Part shown: one piece after another, positions 34,341 to 46,148 of the stretch
Layout: each line of letters opens with the position of its first letter
Numbering within the stretch: the first letter of the stretch is position 1
Assembly (NCBI GenBank): GCA_903813345.2
Contig: CAIIXF020000005.1
Coordinates: 21,083,375 to 21,147,374, forward strand
Direction of reading: 5' to 3'
Origin: Owenia fusiformis
Taxonomy: Eukaryota; Annelida; Polychaeta; Sabellida; Oweniidae
DNA: 64,000 bases
The notes under the pieces: model-generated
Databases searched by the model: none
What the model was told of the DNA's origin: nothing
The model's input: only the letters and a program-made list of their open reading frames with translations
Translations under genes and position numbers: made by a program

Positions 34341-36230
34341 TAGTACCTCGTACCCACGTCCCGACCCAAGTACGTGGGGCATGATACAGTCTTTGAAGGG
34401 ATCAATTTTTTAAATATAAGATCATTCAATCTTCGTCTATATTCTGAATTGTAAATGCATTAGTGCACGTCGAAAAAAGGCGAACGCATTCCGTTCGGAC
34501 TTTTCACGCGAGTTTAGTTTTTATGGTTCCTTTATTTAAACAGTCTTAATATACAGCATAAAAGTGCGAGCCCCCCTCCCCCCCTAGATATCTCCTAAAA
34601 TAATGTGGACCTACCTTTTATGCTTTCTTGAAGAATTTTCTGACATTTCGAGGTAGAAGGTAACATTTGGTGACATATGTACGGTGTATTTTGATGTGAT
34701 TGCCACTTTCTTTTTATAAAATTCTAAATTGACTAGAATAGCAAGTCAACTAAATGATTCGGAAATTAATCATATATATTTGATCCTTTAATCGCTCAGA
34801 AGGTGCCAAATAAGCCTAAATATTCAATTTTTATTTAAATACATAAATCATTTATTTTGATCCTCGAATTGCCCAGAACGCAATAAATCAGCCCAAAAAT
34901 CTTAACTTTTTTCAGGGGAGCATGCCCCTGATTTTTTAATAAATCATATGTTTTGATCCTAGAATCGCTCAGAATGTGTCAAATAAGCCTAAAATTTCGA
35001 TTTTTTAATACGTAAATCATATATTTTGATCCCTAGAACGATCAGAACGCATCTTTTATTATCAGATATGCACTGACTTGACCTTTACAAGGTCACTATG
35101 GGCTCAATAACACTTAGGATGCACTTGGACACTATGCCATAATTAACGCCTTACTAAATACCATATTATATGTCATAATGTTCATGAATGACCTGGGAGC
35201 AGTTTTATATACTTAGTATGACGGATCCTTTATCTATTAATGCTCGTTCACTAGAAGCAATATTCACTAAAATTGTCACATTTTTCATTTGCTGGGGACT
35301 TCCAGGAAGTCCTCTTTAGGTGTGACTATATTGTAGTGGTCGGACTCGCCTGAAAATCTCCACTCGAGTGGGCCATGAAAAACCACGATTATATTCGCGA
35401 TTTGACTTAGTTGAGTTACTTCCGGTTTCAGTTTCCCAAGTAGCGGCAGAATTCATCAATTTGATCAAGTCTTTCAAGTGCCTCTATACTTTTTATTGTC
35501 TAAATCGTATCTAAAATTCTCGGCTGTTGGATATTCCCAGAATGCATTAAACTGGAAATGAAACTTTTGCATAAAAATAACGAACGCAGAATAAAATCCA
35601 AGTATGTTTGTCTTCCGCACATGGCATTAAATAGAAAATAAGTTGTATTCTATACAGATTAAGCAGAACATAACAACTTTAAGCATGGAAATTGCGAATA
35701 GGAGAGACGAATCGCGAGTCAAGGTAAGGTGACAACGAGTGAAAAATATTTTTTGGCAAAATTTTCAAATCGTGAGTTCAAGTTTTCAACTCGATCAATT
35801 GATTTTTAGGACAAATGCGAGTAAAACTCGAGTACACGAGTCAGTCTTCCAACCACTACTATATTGCCACATTTAAGTTGCATTACAACCTTGTCTTTAT
35901 GGGTGTACTACTCTCCCCGTCATCCAATTCGGAATAACCATCCACAATTGAGCAAACAATTACACTTTCACGTGTTGGGATGAATTTACGATCCCCGAGA
36001 CTAAAATCATCGTTCCCCTTGCTGTGATTAACCAAAATGAAGCACATAATTCCATTTAGCAAATCCCCGACATATTAAAACCTAATTTAGCGTAGATTTT
36101 CTCTATTGGACGAGCTTTTGAATGGCGCTATCTTTAAAAAATTGATCGGATAATCCTTTAAAGCTTTTAAAATTGAACTCTTCAAAGACTGTATCACGAC
36201 TCACGTACGTGGGTACGTGGGCATAAGGTA
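34341..36230. mobile_element. TIR element, ~70-bp ends, interrupted by a hAT MITE
   Basis: Left TAGTACCTCGTACCCACGTC and the complement of the right end, TTGTACCTTATGCCCACG, followed by the shared TGATACAGTCTTTGAAG. It begins directly after the preceding repeat's A-run. No transposase seen. Confidence 0.7.
35334..35858. mobile_element. hAT MITE with 8-bp duplication CTATATTG
   Basis: Ends TAGTGGTCGGACTCG and complement TAGTGGTTGGAAGACTG, duplication CTATATTG at 35326-35333 and 35859-35866. 525 bp, no ORF. Confidence 0.88.
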
Positions 36231-36574
36231 CAAGTTTTTTTATACATAGCCTATATTTAATAAGCTATTATACAATGCAGAAGTCAGACCCTATTAATGT
36301 TACATAATTTTGCAGAGCAATTGACTTTAATCAGGACAATGAAATCACGAAGAAATCCTGTATTTTGATTGGTCAGATTTCTCTGAATAATCATCTTCGT
36401 TCACTCGGCTCCTGTCGGAACGCAGTGAAGACCGAGCATGCGAAGATGCCGAATAATACCATCCCTGGGCAGTCTAATCGATTGATGGATTCATTTTATA
36501 TTGTTTTATTCAAGTACATCAAGTAATCTTTTGTAATATTTGATAAATAACGTCTGATCAAATAACTTAATCGC

Positions 36575-36631
36575 CCAGTTTCTGGTGACAAAACACGATG
36601 TATCTAAATTCCTCTGATGGATGATTGTCCC
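36575..36631. repeat. ~76-bp minisatellite unit, left part
   Basis: CGCCCAGTTTCTGGTGACA...GATGGATGATTGTCCC recurs at 39272-39337 on the far side of the insertions, followed by ACACATGATT at both. These were once adjacent. Confidence 0.75.
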
Positions 36632-36822
36632 CAGGCCCGTAGCCAGAATTTTCCAAGGGGGGGTTCGTTTTTCTAAAAAATTCTAGGGGGGGGGTTCACT
36701 TTGGCAAATATGGCCAAAAATCACTCAAAAATTAGTCAGAATGGTGAAAAACTGCATGATTTTCAAAGAAATTTTGGCCAGGGGGGGGGGGTTCGCCCGA
36801 ACCCCCCCTGGCTACGGGCCTG
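36632..36822. mobile_element. CAGGCCCGTAGCC hAT MITE (5-bp GTCCC duplication)
   Basis: Ends CAGGCCCGTAGCCAG and its complement with G-runs inside. The left duplication GTCCC is at 36627-36631; the right one is at 39258-39262, displaced by the element inserted at the MITE's last base. Other copies: 54799-55008 and, decayed, 57433-57880. Confidence 0.88.
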
Positions 36823-39254
36823 AGGCCTAATTCATGAAAGCTCCGCAAGCTTGCGTGTCCGCAATGCATTTGCGGACCTATTGCGTGTCCGCAATTTATT
36901 GCGTTACGTCGTATTCACAAAGCTATCCGCAAATCCAGGACGTGTCCGCATGTTATCTCCGTGTCCGCAAGCCATGTCCTTGACCAGTGTCACTAATAAC
37001 CCAGATGCGAGTAGAAATAATCTTGATTTACGTCATTAAAAATTCAAAATTCAGTCAAAGTAATATCATATTTGAAATCTACATGTAAAACTACATCTAG
37101 AAATGTGGTTTTAAAAAGTGTTTATCAACTTTGAAAAATTAATTTTCTTTGAAAATGTGACTTCTAACTCGGGGAGATTCCCCATAGACCCCATGCTATA
37201 GAATCACAAAAAATGAAATATCTTTTCTTTTAGTGGACAGATAATATTTTGCTTTACTGGACATATTTTCATTAGTATAAGTATCAGACACATAAGGGTT
37301 ATATGAAAATTGAGCCACTTAAATTGATAATATTCAAGTTTAAGGGAACTTTCTTATATACCTGCCATGTTAATTGACCCGAATCAGCCACCTGGTGGTG
37401 AAACTGGTAACTACGTACTCGCATTTGGGTAATTAAGGACACCTATGTCAGTTTGACCCCTTATAGCGACCCTTGTTAATTTTGACCTCGGGTTGACATT
37501 CTGCTTCAAAAAATGGCTGACGAGGTCGGAAAACAACGCTCGGAGGCTTTCTCCAGTATTCAATTAGAAGTTATGATGGACATCATAGAAAAAAGTATGA
37601 TGTGTTGACGCATTCTCTAAGTGATCTGCTCACGCTTAAAAAAAGAATGAGGCATGGGATTGCATTGTGAGGGAGGTAAGCTTAGATCACCAGTATCGTC
37701 GTCTTGAACCCATAATTTTACGTCCCGTTAGATAATATATTTAGAATTTGTTGCTGTTATGGGTTAAATTGAGTAAAGTTGTAAATAAAATTATCTTATT
37801 GACCTACAGTCAATTTATCTAAACTGCAATTTCTTATAGTATCGGAATAAAATAACACATTGTATTCTATTGTACTGTTGTATTGTATATCTCAAACAAT
37901 ATTTGGACTAATTTAATTCCTCACATTGTCGATATCAAGCGAAGGTAACTGCCGTCACTTTTGCATTCAAGATGGTAAGAGATAAACCCACAACCACGGA
38001 GCCAGTATATACAGAGGCGATCCCAATGACCTCAATTGTTTCTACACAGTTATTCATAAGAACATTGGAAACAAAAATATCTGTAAAAATTCGAGCGACG
38101 CTTGCTTCATGTCTGGCTGTTCTTCGTCCTAGGATCTAGAATTATAAGTTCATCATTATTTACTCTAAATTGCGGTAAAAGAGACGCATTTTGTAATTCC
38201 CTGCATCCCCCAATAAATATCTATGATTCGATGCTTTCCACACCATACTACTAATATAATATCATTTCAAAACAGTTAATAATGATTGAAAGAAATATTC
38301 AAGAAAAATCTTCTGGTTTTCTTCGCACGTAAATCTCTGTTTCTTTTTAACATTTCTCCTTAATCTCACAACTTTAATACGAAAAATGGTGATCTATCAT
38401 TAAAGGAATATACTTTGTTTAGATCGATAACTAACAATTTCTAATGAAAATATTCGGGGAAACGAGTCCTTCGATTGGGGGGATCCTCTGGGGATTTTAC
38501 AGTGTTGTTTATATATTGGTTAATTTTAGCAATCTTTTAATACCGTAAACTCTTCTGAAATGGCTCTCAGGGAAATTTTCGGAAAGTTAGACCGGGGAAC
38601 CCTCGAACCCCCGGTGGCTACAGAGTTGTATATCATCTAGACAGGTGAATAATGATAAAAGTTATAACATAATCGAGAGCGAAATCTACTTCAAAATATA
38701 TTCCCGGGGTGATATTGAAATTAGCAGAATGATATGGATATAAGATATGATACACTCCCCTCCATAAGTTTGGCAACCGTTCTTGTGTTCATGGACTGAC
38801 GATTACAAATAGCTATCAGAGGGTACTTATTATTCATATTCAAAATGTACATAATTGAAGTTACGGTGTTCCGCAACATTGAAAACCTTAAAAACTACTC
38901 ATAACACATTGCTTTTACATCCATATTTGAACGTCTATATCACATTCTAATTTTTATTTTATTTATTTAGAAAATTGTCCTGATGAAAGGATGATATATG
39001 AAATACACATGTACGTATTTCCATCACTTAAAGCTAATGTTAAATGTGTTCTCAAGGGGATTGATTACGCTAAATTTTCAGAGAGTGACTTGCGGTAAGT
39101 ACAGAGGTACCGCACGATAATGACGTAATTCTCGCGGTACCGCAAGATATCTGCGGTGATGCTGATTTTGCGGCCCTTTTGTGAATTGGAAATAGCGGTA
39201 CCGCAGGGAGTTGCGGAATTCCGCAAGCTTGCGGAGCTTTCATGAATCGGGCCT
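36823..39254. mobile_element. 2.4-kb TIR element with 3-bp CTG duplication
   Basis: Ends AGGCCTAATTCATGAAAGC and complement AGGCCCGATTCATGAAAGC. CTG at 36820-36822 and 39255-39257. The ends and 3-bp duplication recall PIF/Harbinger-type elements, though CTG is not their usual TWA target. Subterminal GTCCGCAA (left) and GGTACCGCA (right) repeats. No transposase ORF. Confidence 0.78.
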
Positions 39255-39469
39255 CTGGTCCCACACATGATTCGCCCAGTTTCTGGTGACAATACACTAT
39301 GTATCTAAATTCCTCTGATGGATGATTGTCCCACACATGATTTGCAAATCGTTCAGTGAATGTTGGAAATTCACCAATTGATTCTAGTGATTGCCTCATT
39401 CACCAATGGATGGTAGTGAGGCAAACATCACAATTCTAGGTTGATTTCTGTTTAACACATTGGAAAGAA

Positions 39470-39832
39470 GCAGATGTATTTAAAAAAAAAACACGAAAAC
39501 ACGAGGACTACTTTCCAAGTAGTGCATTTTAAAATTTGTACAGACACCATCATGCAGAATGTAAGAGTTGTTCAGACAACATCATTTTTAGAAATAATAA
39601 ACAGTGATATCTCAAAAAATATGCGTCCTCTGCTTGTAAAAGGTTCATTTGAAAGACTGAGATAGTAAGCACAAGTGGGGCGGGATTTGAAGCATTTAAC
39701 AAAGTATAAATATGAAAATTATTCGTTTTTCTTGCTTAATCGAGAAAATCTTACGACTTGTTCAGACACCATCAGTTGCGAAGGTCACGTGATGACAATC
39801 CCTACCGTGATCATACTTGAGATTGTTAATTA
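39470..39832. repeat. Right arm of the inverted repeat
   Basis: Inverse of 32967-33330. The two arms may be the ends of one ~6.9-kb element now filled with insertions, or two independent insertions; no flanking duplication was found. Confidence 0.78.
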
Positions 39833-39849
39833 CATTTATTACAATATGT

Positions 39850-41360
39850 GAAATTAAATATGTTTAGAATAGTTTATAAACTGGATTATCACATTTGAAT
39901 CTGTTTATTTATTATTTTGGATATTTATCATCCCTTCAAAAATTTAACCATAGTTCATTCATGGAATTCTAGCAAATTCTTGGAATCTGAAGTCACTTGA
40001 ACAGAGGGTGAGAAAAAACTTTCTCAAGAAAATGACTGAGTATCTCACTGCATTTGGATCCAATTTCGAGAATCTGCCTACTGACTAGGCGAATAGGCAC
40101 ACATTTGACTGAAAATCTTTTTTTGTACTTTTCTGCACTTTGGGGGAGTTTGGGACATTAAATGTTAGAATTGAAGAAAATATGCGACTTATACGACTTA
40201 TCAATTAATTTTAATCAGCATTGTACCAGAAACATCAGAGCTAGAAATAAATCAACTAGAAAATGGCAACTCCACGGAGTAGCAAATCCCAATGAACACT
40301 ATATAAATCATGAATCTGTACAGTCACAATGTAATATTTATCTACGCTTCCCTTCAATAAATATTTGAGATCATTGTAGTATTATGCATTCATACTTTAA
40401 CGATCTCTTAAGTATTGGTGAATTCCTGCTCTAGGCAGCCATTTTGAATTTTCTGAGGCATAAATCAGAAGAAGTGAGTAGCTCTCATAATTCTTTCATA
40501 TTCTATCATATTGGGGATTCCCCATTATACGATCTCCAATCAAATTGCAGGATGTGGTCACGTGAACTGAATCATGAGCACGCGCTTTCTCAGTGCCGCG
40601 CATGCATGTGCAAAGTAAAATTTGAAATCGTTGAAATGTCGTTTGTTTCAGTTTAACATCAGTTCAACATCTTCATTTCAAAACTACGGTATTACTATTG
40701 AAGTTACTCGATCCAAACTTTCAGAGAATACTGATAAAACACAAGCGAACATTGAGAGATCCATTTCAATGGCAAATGAGGCCTGTTCATGAAATTGGTT
40801 ATCGAACGTGCCAATATGAAAGGTGATCTTTGGGAAATCTCCCCCCCCCCCCCCTGGGCACAAATCAGAACAAGAAAAATGCAGCAAACTCCTCGAGTCG
40901 AGGTCTCCAAGTCAAAAAAAAATCCTGACCCTATCATATATCTGTTGATTATCCTGTTTATAACTGATTCAGGAGCGTGGCGCTGAACGAACCTATATGT
41001 CTATTTGTTATTTGCAGTTGGGTAACATGTTTATGACGTCACAAATGATACGAAGAATATTTAAACCAATCAGTGAAGTCTATATTAATTGTTTGTTTAG
41101 TTGTTGATGTGGCAATACGTCACAGGTGATTGCATCATATTCCAGTCACGCCATTTTACGACATTGCATAATTTTAGCTGATTTTGGCTTCATTTCACTT
41201 TATTTGAAAGACTTTTAAAAATATAATTATGAGTCAGTATTTTTTCTTATAAATATTAATATTTGAATTTGAGGTCAAAGTCCGAAAATTTGATCAACTG
41301 ATTGAAATCACATTTTAAAGAGGTGAAGAAGTGAATAATTACAGGAGCAAACGTGATCAA
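39850..41360. other. No gene seen
   Basis: Unannotated AT-rich stretch. 40250-40300 carries a scrap of the CAACGCCAAAGCGTAG-type repeat start (CAACTCCACGGAGTAGCAAATCCC). ORFs here are short and unrelated to known domains. Confidence 0.4.
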
Positions 41361-41365
41361 TAGTT

Positions 41366-41498
41366 CGAGGTCTCCCGCAAAGTAGTCGCTACGCTCCTAC
41401 TTTACGCTGCCTTCGGCAGAGGAGACCTCGAAACGAGGTCTCCCGCAAAGTAGTCGCTACGCTCCTACTTTGCGCTGCCTTCGGCAGAGGAGACCTCA
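41366..41498. repeat. Tandem dimer of a 65-bp three-way-junction sequence
   Basis: Copies at 41366-41430 and 41434-41498, with an AAA spacer. Each folds as P1 CGAGGTCTCC / GGAGACCTCG, P2 CGCAAAGTAG / CTACTTTGCG with an 11-nt loop, and P3 CTGCC-TTC-GGCAG, leaving one unpaired A. The first copy has one P2 mismatch; the second lost the last P1 base. Confidence 0.8.
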
Positions 41499-42029
41499 AA
41501 AAAAACAATACCATATTCAGATCTACTCTAAAATTCCTTCAATTTGAGTATAATATTATGAGTGACAACTGTATTAGATTCTTTCTTTGGAAAAATCAAA
41601 TTTTTATTTTACCCCAAATTATAAAATCAAAATTGCTGAGACAATGTGATGTCATATATGCCAATATTTGAATACCATTATAACGTATATGTTACCTCGA
41701 CAACAGTTGAAAGAACACTGGAAATGGTTTCTTCTTTTAGCTAGATATCTTGGAAGAAAAACTACAAATATATCATAAACTTGGACAGCCCGCCATATTG
41801 GAATACAACGCGTTTTCTGATTGGTCCATTCCTAGCACGTGAGAAAAACGCAATTTGATTGGTTGATTTATACATAGAAATATCGAACGGTGAACTATAC
41901 TTGCTCGTTTATACATCAAAATTCTGAACGTATAAATATGTAGCATTTACGCCTCGTTGAAACAAATAAACAAATACAGTACGTTGATTCTGAAACCACT
42001 GGTGTCTAGTTTTTCAGCGTTTTGGAAAT

Positions 42030-43240
42030 ATGCAGATTTATACCCCCCTTGTATAATTTTAAGAGGGGTACTAGGAAAGCCATATATAATTCCTAGAATA
42101 TATAACCGATCATCTTGATATTTACAGGTAAGCATCTACTTATCATGTCCTACCATTATGACAAGTTTCATGAACGTTGATCAACTGGTTGCTATGGTAA
42201 GTAAGATCATATGTTAAAAAAGTACACATTTTCGTCAAAATGTAAGACACCCTGTGAGACAAAACACATATTATTTTCGTGAAATTGGGAGGAATCACCA
42301 TGAAAATATTTTAGAAAACTTATTCGGAGTATGTTTGATAATATTAAATCAACTGCAATTTTATCTTATCCACATAGTGGAATCTATTGCTGATGATTAT
42401 ATGGCAATGCAAATAAATTTAGAAAGGGGACGTGGCACTTTTTCAAAGAATTCTTTCAATTATGTCCACCTTTTTGAAGAAAATAAATAACCATTTGCTC
42501 TGAAATTAACAGGTATTATTCACATCATTATGTTTGACTATCTTGGAAAGTTTCATCATTGTTGGTTTACTGGTTACTATGGTATGCAGCTTTATACCCC
42601 ATGGGTATGATTTTGAGGGGGGTACAATGAAAGCCATCTATAATTCCTAGAATATACAGCCAATCATCTTGATATTTACAGGTAATCATCTACTTATCAT
42701 GTCCTACAACCATGACAATTTTCATCAATGTGTAACAATTGGTTGCTATGGAAATATAAATCGTTTTTTAAAAAGTCCACATTAATGGAGGTACTATGAA
42801 AGCCATATATAATTCCTAGAATATCTAACCAATCATCTTGTTATTGACAGATAATTATCTACTCACCATGTTCTTGCATTATGACAAATTTCATAAATGC
42901 GGGGCAACAGGTTGCTATGGTAACAGAAATCATTAGTTAAAAAAGTGCACATTAGGGCGTACTATGAAAGTCATTAATTCCTTAAATATGAAAACAATAA
43001 TTATGATATTTACAGACAATCTTCTACTTATCATGTCCTACCATTATGACAAGTTTCATGAATGTGGGTCAGATGTGGGTGAAAATCTATTTGTTAAAAA
43101 AGTACACATTTCAGAAAATTTTAAGACACACCCAAAGACATTGAAAATTTTCATCAAATTGGGAGGAATTAGCATGAAAACATTTTAGAAAACCTATTTT
43201 GAGTATATCTGATAATATTTAATCAATAGATGTTTCATCT
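42030..43240. repeat. Tandem repeat with ATTCCTAGAATAT / TATGACAAGTTTCAT units
   Basis: Units near 42050, 42595, 42785 and 42960 share GAAAGCCATATATAATTCC, ATCATCTTGATATTTACAG, TACTTATCATGTCCTAC and GGTTGCTATGG. A further inverted scrap lies at 43740-43853. Two longer units also carry AAATTGGGAGGAAT...TTTTAGAAAAC. Confidence 0.72.
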
Positions 43241-43852
43241 GGGCCATTTGATGCATTGTATTTGCTTATGATAATAAAACTATGCAGAATGCAGCTGTCA
43301 CATTATGCGTAGGGACATAGTAAATTATGAGCTGATCTTACTAGGTGTTATTTAGTCATCTTTAATATCATTTGCCTCAAAATCCTCATTAATAGATCTT
43401 TCAATGTCTACTTCTGTCAAAGCATCCATTGCAATATTTATGTGACTATATGTCTATGAGATCATCAGGTGGAATGGGTTGATCTGGCCAATTTCGCTCT
43501 ATTTTGCCATCAACAAGTTGCCATGTCACTTGTAATAAACAACTAGGAGATGTATACAACTATTACACCCAATTAAAATGCTTCTTAATAAATTCTCAAA
43601 ACAAAGAACAGTTGAAAAAACAACCAGCAGACATAAAAAAGTTAAGAACAGAAGCATGTATTACTCTAAGTGTATGTCCGTTGATGAGGAGTGATGGCAA
43701 TAAAACGTCCAATGTTGTGATTTATGAGATGTGATAAGTTTTATGAAATGTTTTCATCCTTATTTCTCCCAATATGATGAATATATTATGTGCTTAATGT
43801 CAAAGGTTGCATGAGTCTTAGATTTTTACGAAAATGTGTACTCTTTTAACAA

Positions 43853-44551
43853 ATGATTTCTGATTTTCAAAAAGCCTTCGACATAATTGAGATTAGCTAC
43901 ATACTCAAGTCGCTAAAATACTTTAATTTTGGTGAAAATATAATTAAGTGGGTAAAAAATTTCTATAACAACATCAGCAGCACAATACTCAATAACGGTT
44001 TTACTTCACCTTACTTTAACCCAACTAGAGGAGTAAGACAAGGCTGCCCATTATCCCCTTACCTTTTTATCATTGGAGCAGAACTACTAAGCGCAGCCAT
44101 AAGAAGAGCAACAAACATACAAGGAATTAAACTGAATGATGGCCTGGATACAGAAGTAAAGACAACACAGTTTGCTGATGACACTACACTACTTCTCCAA
44201 GATGAAACATCGATAAAGCCAGCTATAAAATTACTCGAGAAGTTTGGAGAGACATCAGGTCTATGCATCAACAAAGAAAAGACAGAAATAGCCATAATTG
44301 GTGAAAAAACAAATCAACGTGAAATAGAAACCCTGTGTGAATCGTTGAACTTAAAATTAGAAAAAAGAAAAATTAAACTCTTAGGTATAAACATTCCTAT
44401 GAATGGGGATAAAATAGAAGACATTAATTATCAAGGAGCTTTGGAAAAAATTGAAGCCCAAATCAAAATGTGGAAGCAAAGAATGATTACACCGATAGGG
44501 AAAATTCATGTAATCAAATCACTTATGATCTCTCAATTAACCTTTCTGCTA
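43853..44551 (+). pseudogene. L1-like LINE reverse transcriptase fragment
   Basis: About 230 uninterrupted residues: ISDFQKAFDII (motif A), TRGVRQGCPLSPYLFI (motif B), TTQFADDTTLLL (catalytic FADD), LCINKEKTEIAIIG, KIKLLGINIPM. The reading frame is intact across the RT core, but both ends are missing: 5' truncated at an inverted repeat scrap, 3' cut by a Penelope-like fragment at ~44552. It may belong to the same clade as the endonuclease relic at 797-2636. Confidence 0.85.
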
Positions 44552-45067
44552 GCTATGTCTTTTAAAAATGCGTCTCAGTTGGTTGGATATATTCGGAACA
44601 AAAGGAAGCACAACCGTTCCTTTTACCTCTGTAGATTGTGTAGGTTGTGTCCTTCTAGGTTTGTTTATTACCAATGATTCACCTTCTTTGATTAACCAAT
44701 CTGGATACCCACACTCCTTAAGCGATTGTTTAATTAATGCCTTTTCTTGTATGAGATCTTCAGGTTTGCTAACAATTAACAATGCCCGTCTATACAATGT
44801 TTTAACTACCCCTCTCTTTGTGTCGATGGAATGACTAGAATTATAATGTAAATATTGGTTTGTGTGTGTAGGTTTCCTATATACTTTAAATGTGATTGAT
44901 CCATCCTGCTCAATGTGTGTTAAACAGTCTAGAAATGGGAGGTCCCCATTCTTGCATACCTCTTTCGTGAATTTTATACTTTCATTTTGTCTGTTTAAAT
45001 GTTCAGTAAACGACTCCACAGCATCTTTAGCAATAACTGCATATGTGTCATCTACAAAACGGCACCA
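44552..45067 (-). pseudogene. Penelope-like element reverse transcriptase, C-terminal part
   Basis: Minus strand WCRFVDDTYAVI (catalytic VDD), then NGDLPFLDCL, FKVYRKPTHTNQYLHYNSS, VKTLYRRALLIVS and NQLRRIFKRH, the characteristic order of the Penelope RT palm end and thumb. The N-terminal RT and any GIY-YIG nuclease are absent. It meets the LINE tail to tail at ~44552. A 17-bp palindrome (CACCAGTAATTCTGGTG) lies just upstream. Confidence 0.82.
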
Positions 45068-45118
45068 GAATTACTGGTGAAACGTCGAAAATAAAACATA
45101 TTACTCTGAAGTAAATGA

Positions 45119-46143
45119 CACGCCCGGTGATCGTGAAAATGGGACGGAGGGGGGAGCAGGCAATTTCCGCTAGAAAATTCAACAAATCTGGTAAAATTAT
45201 TTTTTCAAGACAGAGTTTACGATTGAATTGCAAATTGAATAAGCGCATGGTATGATAAAATATGTTAGGTATTCTAGGATTATTTTTCAACCGATACTCT
45301 TTTAAGATATAAGATCTATTAAAAAAGGCGCAACGCAACCAACGTGCAAAAGTCAAAATTTTTGCTATAAATCAAGCAACAATGGACTACACGACCTGTA
45401 ATAAATACTTGTAAGTGATGTTATCATAACTAAATTAATGTCATTGCTGAATTTATAAAATAAGTTCCCATACGTAAAATAAAAAATAATCGAAAATAAT
45501 TAAAATGGGACGGAGGGGGGGGAGGGGACGGAGGGGGGGAGTAATAATTCTATAAAGTGAAACAACTTCACACGAATTCTTGTATTTGAAAAATGAACTC
45601 ATTAACTTAGTAAGAAACTGGATGATATACCCCTGGAGACTGAAAAATGGGGACATTTGGAGTAAAAGGACTTAAAGTCGCGAAACATCTCTAATCATGT
45701 CTTATATACATATTGCTCCCCCCCCCCTCCGTCCCCTCCCCCCCCTCCGTCCCAAATTCATTATTTTCGATTTTTTTTTTATTTCACATATGGAAACTTA
45801 TTTTATAAATTCAGCAATGACATTAATTTAGTTATGATAACATCACTTACAAGTATTTATTACAGGTCGCCCAGACCATTGTTGCTTGATTTATAGCAAA
45901 AACGTTGATTTGTGCCTGTTGATGGCTTTGCGCCTTTTTTAATAGATCTCATACCTTAGATGCGTATCGTTTCAGAAAAAATCCCAGAAAACCTAACAAA
46001 TTCTACCATACCGTGCGCCTATCCATTTAGCAATGCAATGGTAAACTTTTTCTTGAAAAAATAAATCTTCCAGATTTGTTGAATTTCCTAGCAGAAATTG
46101 CCTGCTCCCCCCCTCCGTCCCATATTCACGATCACCGGGCGTG
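45119..46143. mobile_element. CACG-ended foldback element with 5-bp AATGA duplication (member 2)
   Basis: Ends CACGCCCGGTGATCGTG and complement; AATGA at 45114-45118 and 46144-46148. Arms of ~420 bp (45119-45540 / 45720-46143). The motif GGGACGGAGGGGGG sits near each end and as a direct doublet at the inner arm ends (45506-45540, 45718-45753). No ORF. Confidence 0.88.
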
Positions 46144-46148
46144 AATGA

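Noticed and set aside
40684-40986. Overlapping ORFs around a C-run on both strands
   Set aside because: Created by a short homopolymer; no domain.
41366-41498. Considered as a hammerhead retrozyme dimer
   Set aside because: The CTGANGA and GAAA core elements are missing; kept only as a structured repeat.
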